From CAZKRU01 sp964555235 (GTDB taxonomy: Bacteria > Verrucomicrobiota > Verrucomicrobiia > Methylacidiphilales > CAMAQI01), in contig CAZKRU010000127.1 of NCBI GenBank assembly GCA_964555235.1, positions 1 to 6,334 on the forward strand: DNA of 6,334 nt, written 5' to 3'. A program made the position numbers and the translations under genes. Shown here in pieces: positions 1 through 4,393 of the stretch. A model generated the notes under the pieces. The model was not told the origin of the DNA. It was given only the letters and a program-made list of their open reading frames with translations, and did no database searches. Numbering within the stretch: the first letter of the stretch is position 1; each line of letters opens with the position of its first letter.

Positions 1-1056
1 GACGAAGGCGTGAAATCCTCCGCTCTCTCCATTGTGCCAAACAATTTTTCCCTCTCGGTAGGTACTGATATGCCAGGCGAGGGCGATATCCATTGAGGAG
101 GTGACTTTGAGTCGCGGTTTTTGAACTTCCCGGATCGCTTCAGGAAAGGGTGTTCGATCCGGGTATCCCATGAATTGCAGGTAGCTGAGAAGATCTGGTA
201 AGGTGGAGCGAATCCCTCCCGCCGGTTCAAAGGCGTTGAGATCCCATGCAGAGGTCGGCTTTCCTTTGGAAAAGGCCTCCGCTCGATTTTTCTGGGCTTC
301 AGACGGAACTTGAATCCAGGTGTGACGAAGCCCGAGGGGAATCAGAATTTCTTCACGGAGCGCGACTTCGTACGGTTTTTGATAGGCCTTGGCGAGGGCT
401 TGACCGAGGAGGGCCATTCCAAAATTGGAGTAAGCGTAGTTTCCTGCGGATGCTTCCAACTTCGAAGCGGAAACGGCACGGAGAAGTCGATCCAGGGAAT
501 AAGCTTGATACGGATTCGGAGTGATCTGTTCGCGCAGGGTGAAGTCGCTCGGAAGTCGGGGGAGTCCGGACGCGTGGGTGGCGAGGTCTTGCAAGGTGAT
601 CGGTTTCCCTTTGAGTTTGGGAAGGGTGATTCCTAAAAGAGATTCAGCCGATTGATCCAAGGTGACGCGTTTTTCTTGGACAGCTTTCGCCAGCAAGAGC
701 GTGGTGTAGGTTTTGGTGACCGAGGCGATTTCAAAAATGGTCTCGTCGTTGACCGGAGCTCCCTGAGCCGTAGCGGTTCCAAAATAATGCGGGAATGTTC
801 TGGCCCCAAACACAATCCCAATCGCCATTCCGGGATTGGGGGTTCCCGTTTGAAATGATTCGAAGAACGGCTGGAGATCTCGCTGGGAAATTTCATCGAC
901 CGGAAGCGTCTTGATTTTTTTCATCGCATCCTGAAGCAGGGTCATTCGCTCGCGTTGAATCCCTTGATCCTGCTGATTTTTCCAAAGGGCAAAAATCATG
1001 TAAACACTTGCAAGCAAGAGGAAGATTCCAAAAATAGGAAAGAAGCGAAACTTCAT
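1..1056 (-). CDS. Serine beta-lactamase-like hydrolase (class C / DD-peptidase fold), 3' end cut by window edge
   Basis: The reading frame opens at ATG 1056 (reverse strand) and stays open for 352 codons to the window edge, so the C-terminus is missing. Residues about 5-25 form a hydrophobic stretch (FFPIFGIFLLLASVYMIFAL) after a short basic start; no clear signal-peptidase site or lipobox cysteine follows, so an uncleaved N-terminal membrane anchor with an extracytoplasmic catalytic domain is likely. The three active-site motifs of the beta-lactamase/transpeptidase-like family are visible: SVTK at 112-115 (nucleophile Ser112, Lys115), YSN at 209-211, and HNG at 341-343 in the place of the KTG box, followed by ESGGF. 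The family also has the HASGLP segment seen here at 161-166. The family (Pfam Beta-lactamase, AmpC/EstB/Pbp4-like) includes beta-lactamases, peptidases and esterases; substrate cannot be decided. No convincing Shine-Dalgarno precedes the start. It is transcribed divergently from tag. Confidence 0.9.
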   Translation of the reverse strand, partial: MKFRFFPIFGIFLLLASVYMIFALWKNQQDQGIQRERMTLLQDAMKKIKTLPVDEISQRDLQPFFESFQTGTPNPGMAIGIVFGARTFPHYFGTATAQGAPVNDETIFEIASVTKTYTTLLLAKAVQEKRVTLDQSAESLLGITLPKLKGKPITLQDLATHASGLPRLPSDFTLREQITPNPYQAYSLDRLLRAVSASKLEASAGNYAYSNFGMALLGQALAKAYQKPYEVALREEILIPLGLRHTWIQVPSEAQKNRAEAFSKGKPTSAWDLNAFEPAGGIRSTLPDLLSYLQFMGYPDRTPFPEAIREVQKPRLKVTSSMDIALAWHISTYREGKIVWHNGESGGFHAFV

Positions 1057-1126
1057 TGGGAGAAGTCTAACAGGAGAGGGGAAACAGTGGGAAGCTTGGA
1101 TTGAGGTGGAAGTTTTTTTACGCAGA

Positions 1127-1162
1127 CCTGCCCGCAATGTTCCGCATAGCGTTGCAGGCGGG
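1127..1162. repeat. Imperfect inverted repeat / hairpin
   Basis: The arms cctgcccgcaa (1127-1137) and ttgcaggcggg (1152-1162) are complementary at 9 of 11 positions, with one of the two exceptions able to form a G-U pair in RNA. They enclose a 14-nt loop. A GC-rich segment (ggccgccgggccgc) follows directly. The form resembles dispersed REP-like intergenic elements; it lies 70 nt upstream of the hydrolase start and could be part of its 5' leader. Copy number in the genome is unknown from this window. Confidence 0.5.
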
Positions 1163-1204
1163 GCCGCCGGGCCGCAGAGGGTTTTGGAATTTAACAAGAA
1201 AAAC

Positions 1205-1300
1205 TCGGCGTCTCAGCGCCTCCTTAGGAACATCCAGTTTCACACGGAGATCACAGGGTTCACGGAGACAAATCAAATTTCAACCTCCGTGAGCGCTGAG
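1205..1300. repeat. Cluster of short direct and inverted repeats (CACGGAGA type)
   Basis: CACGGAGA occurs twice in direct orientation (1243-1250 and 1261-1268), and its complement CCTCCGTG lies at 1284-1291 with one end base changed. An outer pair, ctcagcgc at 1212-1219 and gcgctgag at 1293-1300, is perfectly complementary, so the cluster is bounded by 8-bp inverted ends. Similar tracts are common as dispersed intergenic repeats in environmental bacterial genomes. No transposase is present. Confidence 0.5.
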
Positions 1301-1396
1301 TCCTCCGGGTGAAATCCTCTTGCGGAGAGTTCTCTGAACGATTGCCTCATAACCATAAGGGCTTAGGCTCTGCGCGAAAAAATCAGCGTTGGGGGA

Positions 1397-1426
1397 TTGA
1401 CAGTCGGAAAGGATTTTGACCAAGAT
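1397..1426 (+). promoter_or_regulatory. Possible sigma-70 promoter of tag
   Basis: A perfect -35 hexamer TTGACA lies at 1397-1402. The best -10 at acceptable spacing is CAAGAT (1421-1426, 18-nt spacer), which matches only three of six consensus bases. If used, transcription would start within a few nucleotides of the tag ATG at 1438, giving an almost leaderless mRNA. This would agree with the lack of a Shine-Dalgarno sequence. The weak -10 keeps confidence low. Confidence 0.35.
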
Positions 1427-1437
1427 AACCTCCTCCC

Positions 1438-2010
1438 ATGAAATCAAACAAAAAACGCTGCCCTTGGTGTGGAACGGATCCTCTCTATGTTCAGTATCAC
1501 GATGAGGAGTGGGGCGTTCCGGTTCATGATGAGCGCACTCTTTTTGAAATGCTGAATCTCGAAGGAGCGCAGGCGGGATTGAGCTGGTTGATTATTTTAC
1601 GGAAGCGCGAGAATTATCGAAAGGCGTTTGCTCGCTGGAATATCCAGAAAATCGCCAAATTCGATTCTAAAAAAGTGAATGCGTTGGTCCTGGATGCTGG
1701 GATTGTCCGGCATCGAGGGAAAATTGAGGCGGTGATTGATAATGCGCGAGCGACTCTCGCTCTGAAAAAAGAGGGGATTTCGTTGGATGGATTTTTGTGG
1801 AGTTTTGTCGGAGGAAAACCGATCCAACATTACCCCAAAAAGCTCAAGGATTTGACGAATGTTTCTCCAGAATCCGAGGCAATGAGCAAAGCTCTCAAAA
1901 AACGCGGATTCCGTTTCGTCGGAAGTACGACCTGCTATGCATTCATGCAAGCCGTCGGAATGGTGAATGATCACCTCGTAGGGTGTCATTACAATCGGAG
2001 CGTAAGATAG
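1438..2010 (+). CDS. tag: DNA-3-methyladenine glycosylase I
   Basis: This 190-residue protein matches E. coli Tag (187 residues) along its whole length. Tag removes 3-methyladenine from alkylated DNA by cleaving the N-glycosidic bond, the first step of base-excision repair in the cytoplasm. The structural zinc site of the family is intact: Cys8, His21, His179 and Cys183, corresponding to Cys4, His17, His175 and Cys179 in E. coli. The base-recognition pocket is also conserved: Tyr20, Glu42 in LEGAQAGLSW and Trp50. Other family signatures are YHDEEWGVP (20-28), DAGIVRHRGKI (86-96), FLWSFV and SKALKKRGFRFVG. ATG 1438 is chosen because it places the N-terminal zinc cysteine at the usual distance. 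The leader just before the start is ACCTCCTCCC, which is pyrimidine-rich and resembles the anti-Shine-Dalgarno rather than a ribosome binding site. The gene stands alone, with the hydrolase divergent upstream and a large inverted repeat directly after its stop. Confidence 0.97.
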   Translation: MKSNKKRCPWCGTDPLYVQYHDEEWGVPVHDERTLFEMLNLEGAQAGLSWLIILRKRENYRKAFARWNIQKIAKFDSKKVNALVLDAGIVRHRGKIEAVIDNARATLALKKEGISLDGFLWSFVGGKPIQHYPKKLKDLTNVSPESEAMSKALKKRGFRFVGSTTCYAFMQAVGMVNDHLVGCHYNRSVR

Positions 2011-2012
2011 GC

Positions 2013-2119
2013 CTCACACAAAGGCACGAAGCCACCAAGAAATCCATTTTTGGTTTATTTCTGATTGAAAAGGTGGGGATTCTTCGGATCGACTTTGTGG
2101 CTTCGTGCCTTTGTGTGAG
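2013..2119. repeat. Large inverted repeat with 23-bp perfect arms
   Basis: The arm at 2013-2035 (begins ctcacacaaaggcacgaagc) is the exact reverse complement of 2097-2119. After one mismatch three more pairs form (2037-2039 with 2093-2095), and an inner aatcc/ggatt pair (2041-2045 with 2077-2081) can extend the stem. The element starts 3 nt after the tag stop and fills most of the tag-proS gap. Sequences with the 'cacaaaggcacgaag' theme are frequent dispersed intergenic repeats in environmental bacteria. Because of the symmetry, both strands can be read as a peptide containing LTQRHEATK, a recurrent spurious prediction. It may act as a bidirectional transcription stop or mRNA 3'-end stabiliser, but there is no T-tract to prove a terminator. 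Confidence 0.85.
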
Positions 2120-2139
2120 ACAAATCGGTTCGGTATTAA
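2111..2139 (+). promoter_or_regulatory. Possible proS promoter
   Basis: TTGTGT (2111-2116) and TATTAA (2134-2139) are separated by 17 nt and match the sigma-70 consensus at three and four of six positions. The -35 would lie inside the right arm of the inverted repeat. The predicted leader of about 55 nt would contain a G7 tract (2154-2160) and a small tcgcc/ggcga hairpin (2165-2180). This is the best candidate in the gap, but it is weak. Confidence 0.3.
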
Positions 2140-2187
2140 AAAGCATTGCCAGCGGGGGGGATCTTCGCCAATTTCGGCGACTTCAGT

Positions 2188-2193
2188 GAAGGA
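2188..2193 (+). promoter_or_regulatory. Ribosome binding site of proS
   Basis: GAAGGA ends 7 nt before ATG 2201, a good Shine-Dalgarno at normal spacing. It supports 2201 as the start; the ATG at 2194 is out of frame. It contrasts with tag and the sigma factor gene, which lack such a site. Confidence 0.8.
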
Positions 2194-2200
2194 ATGATTT

Positions 2201-3724
2201 ATGGCAAAAGAACCAGTGAACGCAATTTCCCCAAGCCGGGAGCAGGATTTTCCAGAATGGTATCAAAAGGTCGTCGCGGCGGCGGATCTTGCTGAGAATT
2301 CCGACGTTCGCGGCTGTATGGTCATCAAGCCGTGGGGCTATGGCATTTGGGAGTGCATTCAGCGTCAGTTGGATGTGATGTTCAAGGAGACGGGGCATGA
2401 GAATGCTTATTTTCCACTCTTCATTCCGTTGAGTTTTCTTCAGAAAGAGGCGGCTCATGTCGAAGGCTTTGCCAAGGAGTGCGCCGTGGTGACGCATCAC
2501 CGGTTGGAGGCGGGTCCGGATGGAATTCTCAAGCCAGCAGGAGCGTTGACGGAGCCGCTGATTGTTCGTCCGACTTCGGAGACGATTATTGGTGCTGCCT
2601 TTGCACGCTGGGTGCAGTCGTATCGCGATTTGCCGTTGTTAATTAATCAATGGGCAAATGTCGTTCGCTGGGAAATGCGGCCCCGACTCTTTCTCCGCAC
2701 GGCAGAGTTCCTTTGGCAAGAAGGACACACCGCGCATGAGACGGAAGCAGAAGCTCGAACCGAAACGCAGAAGATGTTGGGGGTTTACGAGAAGTTTGCG
2801 CGGGAGCATCTGGCCTTGCCGGTGATTCCGGGAGAGAAATCGGAAAGCGAGCGATTTCCGGGTGCCGTTCAGACGCTTTGCATTGAGTCGATGGTGCAGG
2901 ATCGCAAAGCGGTTCAAGCGGGGACATCTCATTTTCTGGGACAAAATTTTTCCAAGGCTTCGGGGATTCAATATCTTTCGCGCGAAGGAAAGCAGGAGCT
3001 GGCTTGGACGACGAGTTGGGGAGTCAGTACGCGGCTCATCGGAACGATGATTATGGCGCATGCGGATGATGATGGTTTGGTCTTGCCGCCCCGAGTGGCG
3101 CCGAGTCATATCGTGATTATTCCGATTACCCCGAAAGACGACACCAAGGCGGCGATTTTGGATGCCTGTCATGCCTTGGCGAAACGGTTGCGCGGTGTTC
3201 AATTCCATGGGGAAGCGATCCGGGTTCGAGTCGATGATCGTGATTTTACCGGGGGGAATAAGAGTTGGGAGTGGATCAAAAAGGGAGCGCCCCTTCGAGT
3301 GGAGATTGGCCCTCGGGATCTTGCGTCGGGTTCCGTTTTTGTCGGTCGTCGCGATCAAGGACATCGAGACAAGGTCGGATATCCGACAGACGAATTTCTC
3401 TCGAAGGTCTCCGGGATTTTGCAAGAGGTTCAAGAGGCGATCTATCAACGGGCTTTGGCCTTTCGCGATGCGAATACCAAGCCGATCGATACGAAAGAAG
3501 AGTTTTACGCGTATTTCACGCCGAAGAATCCGAACAAACCGGAAATTCATGGGGGATTCGCTCTCACGCATTGGTGTGGCTCCGCAGAAGTGGAAGAGCA
3601 GATCAAGAACGATTTGAAGGTGACCATTCGGGTCATTCCTCAAACGGATCAGACAGAAGCGGGAATTTGTCCTTTCTCCGGAAAGCCGAGCCCTCAGCGG
3701 GTCGTCTGGGCGAAGTCGTATTAA
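2201..3724 (+). CDS. proS: Prolyl-tRNA synthetase, archaeal/eukaryote type (ProS type 3)
   Basis: The 507-residue protein is a class II aminoacyl-tRNA synthetase that charges tRNA-Pro with proline using ATP. Class II motif 1 is around 40-76 (IKPWGYGIWE...FPLFIP), the proline-binding TxE loop is RPTSE (123-127), motif 2 spans about 156-179 (RWEMRP...LRTAEFLWQEGHTAH), and motif 3 is GVSTRLIG (274-281, Arg278). The anticodon-binding domain starts near 303 (IVIIPI). There is no roughly 180-residue INS editing domain between motifs 2 and 3, so this is the archaeal-like form, not the long E. coli form; proofreading of mischarged tRNA-Pro would need a separate protein. The C-terminal domain ends in the typical aromatic AKSY terminus. 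Two of its four expected zinc cysteines are replaced: Cys459 and Cys490 remain, but Val464 and Ser493 stand where Cys is usual. The gene appears monocistronic, with its own leader and a terminator directly after the stop. Confidence 0.97.
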   Translation: MAKEPVNAISPSREQDFPEWYQKVVAAADLAENSDVRGCMVIKPWGYGIWECIQRQLDVMFKETGHENAYFPLFIPLSFLQKEAAHVEGFAKECAVVTHHRLEAGPDGILKPAGALTEPLIVRPTSETIIGAAFARWVQSYRDLPLLINQWANVVRWEMRPRLFLRTAEFLWQEGHTAHETEAEARTETQKMLGVYEKFAREHLALPVIPGEKSESERFPGAVQTLCIESMVQDRKAVQAGTSHFLGQNFSKASGIQYLSREGKQELAWTTSWGVSTRLIGTMIMAHADDDGLVLPPRVAPSHIVIIPITPKDDTKAAILDACHALAKRLRGVQFHGEAIRVRVDDRDFTGGNKSWEWIKKGAPLRVEIGPRDLASGSVFVGRRDQGHRDKVGYPTDEFLSKVSGILQEVQEAIYQRALAFRDANTKPIDTKEEFYAYFTPKNPNKPEIHGGFALTHWCGSAEVEEQIKNDLKVTIRVIPQTDQTEAGICPFSGKPSPQRVVWAKSY

Positions 3725-3748
3725 AATGCAGCGTTCGCTGCATTTTTT
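3723..3748 (+). terminator. Rho-independent terminator of proS
   Basis: A perfect 10-bp stem (aaaatgcagc at 3723-3732, gctgcatttt at 3737-3746) with a 4-nt loop is followed by a run of six T (3743-3748). The stem begins inside the TAA stop codon of proS (3722-3724). It separates proS from the sigma factor unit. The A-tract on the left also makes it partly usable from the opposite strand. Confidence 0.9.
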
Positions 3749-3783
3749 ATCTTCACTGACGCGAGGGCTGAATTTGGTAGGTA

Positions 3784-3802
3784 AGAAAATCGAAGATTTT
3801 CT
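3784..3802. repeat. Short perfect hairpin in the sigma factor upstream region
   Basis: agaaaatc (3784-3791) and gattttct (3795-3802) form a perfect 8-bp inverted repeat with a 3-nt spacer. It lies 66 nt before the sigma factor start, in a 119-nt gap after the proS terminator. It is AT-rich and could be a regulator-binding dyad or part of the promoter region; nothing in the sequence decides this. Confidence 0.5.
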
Positions 3803-3847
3803 AAGGAATCGCCTGGCTCATGCGTTTGATAAGGTGAAAGGTAAAAC

Positions 3848-3871
3848 ATGCGTCGAACGTCTGCCCTATGA
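3848..3871 (+). CDS. Possible 7-residue leader peptide overlapping the sigma factor start
   Basis: ATG 3848 opens a seven-residue frame (MRRTSAL) whose TGA stop (3869-3871) overlaps the ATG of the sigma factor gene in an ATGA arrangement. It has a credible Shine-Dalgarno (GAAAGG, 3836-3841) at 6-nt spacing, while the sigma factor ATG itself has none. This would allow translational coupling, where ribosomes ending the mini-ORF restart on the sigma gene. A chance ATG is possible, and the peptide resembles no known leader. Confidence 0.3.
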   Translation: MRRTSAL

Positions 3872-4383
3872 GCTCTGCTGATTCTTCTGAATGGATTCGC
3901 GCCACCTTGGCGGATCACGAGAAACCGTTGATCGCCTACGCGCGAAGTTTTGTCGGGTCGTTGGAACCGGCCCGGGATCTGGTTCAGGAGACGTTTATCG
4001 CCCTCTGCCGAACGCCACAGTCCGAAGTGGAAGCAAAGGTGAAGGCTTGGCTCTATGCAGTCTGTCGGAATCGATGCCTGGATTTCCTTCGAAAGGAAAA
4101 ACGCTTGAACCCTCTCTCACCCGAAATCATCGAACAACAGCCAACCTCCGATCTCTCGCCAGACTCTTCACTGGAGGCGCGAGAAAAAGAGGCTTCGCTG
4201 ATGAGAATGCTGCAAACGCTTCCGTCGAATCAGGGAGAAGTCCTTCGCCTGAAGTTTCTCCATGAAATGTCTTATTCCGAAATCAGTGCCGTCACCCAAC
4301 TTTCTGAAACGAATGTTGGGTTTTTGATTCATACCGGATTGAAAACCTTGCGCCGTCAATGGATGGGACGCGAAATCGCTTAA
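3868..4383 (+). CDS. RNA polymerase sigma factor, ECF-type (sigma-70 family)
   Basis: This 171-residue protein has the two-domain build of ECF sigma factors. Sigma region 2 spans about 14-80, with the core-binding segment EPARDLVQETFIALCR (33-48) and the region 2.3-2.4 segment KAWLYAVCRNRCLDFLRKEKR (59-79, written here for orientation) that contacts the -10 element. A variable acidic linker (81-108) follows. Region 4 covers about 110-165, with LPSNQGEVLRLKF, a helix-turn-helix around 134-160 (MSYSEISAVTQLSETNVGF) and a basic end LKTLRRQW that would read the -35 element. The frame has no earlier start codon after the in-frame stop at 3835, so ATG 3868 is used despite lacking a Shine-Dalgarno. 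The vWA gene follows after 10 nt with its own ribosome binding site, so the two are co-transcribed. By analogy with sigma/anti-sigma pairs, the downstream membrane protein is the likely regulator. Target promoters are not visible. Confidence 0.95.
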   Translation: MSSADSSEWIRATLADHEKPLIAYARSFVGSLEPARDLVQETFIALCRTPQSEVEAKVKAWLYAVCRNRCLDFLRKEKRLNPLSPEIIEQQPTSDLSPDSSLEAREKEASLMRMLQTLPSNQGEVLRLKFLHEMSYSEISAVTQLSETNVGFLIHTGLKTLRRQWMGREIA

Positions 4384-4386
4384 GGA
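4381..4386 (+). promoter_or_regulatory. Ribosome binding site of the vWA gene, overlapping the sigma stop
   Basis: TAAGGA combines the sigma factor stop codon TAA with a Shine-Dalgarno, 7 nt before ATG 4394. The overlap supports translational coupling of the two genes and fixes the start of the vWA protein. Confidence 0.75.
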
Positions 4387-4393
4387 ACTTGCC

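Larger units (their letters stand above)
1057..1437. other. Divergent intergenic region, repeat-rich, no credible gene
   Basis: This 381-bp stretch separates the divergent hydrolase and tag genes and must hold both their promoters. Short open frames of 63-68 codons cross 1101-1312 but match no family I recognise, overlap each other in different frames, and lie on repeat-like DNA, so I do not call them genes. The left part (1127-1162) forms an imperfect hairpin, the middle (about 1205-1300) holds CACGGAGA direct and inverted copies typical of dispersed intergenic repeats in environmental bacteria, and the right end holds a TTGACA element. In 1313-1390 I see only a small ctct/agag hairpin potential near 1317-1332 and nothing else. 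Confidence 0.7.

Noticed and set aside
246..896. Several plus- and minus-strand open frames of 68-108 codons across the left part
   Set aside because: They overlap the beta-lactamase-like gene, whose frame carries all three active-site motifs, so they are shadows.
1101..1312. Two overlapping plus-strand open frames of 63 and 68 codons
   Set aside because: They sit on repeat-like DNA, have no ribosome binding site and resemble no known protein.
1943..2189. Two short open frames on opposite strands, both containing LTQRHEATK
   Set aside because: The shared peptide is a product of the inverted repeat being read on either strand, not a conserved protein.
2639..3643. Long open frame (334 codons) on the minus strand inside proS
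   Set aside because: It is antisense to a clearly recognised gene, its translation is rich in Arg, Pro and Ser without family signatures, and it has no promoter or ribosome binding site evidence.
3805..3833. Possible autoregulated ECF promoter, GGAATC with GATAAG at 17-nt spacing
   Set aside because: GGAATC resembles ECF -35 elements, but the -10 is not a standard ECF motif and a start near 3840 would remove most of the mini-ORF ribosome binding site; the evidence is too weak to annotate.
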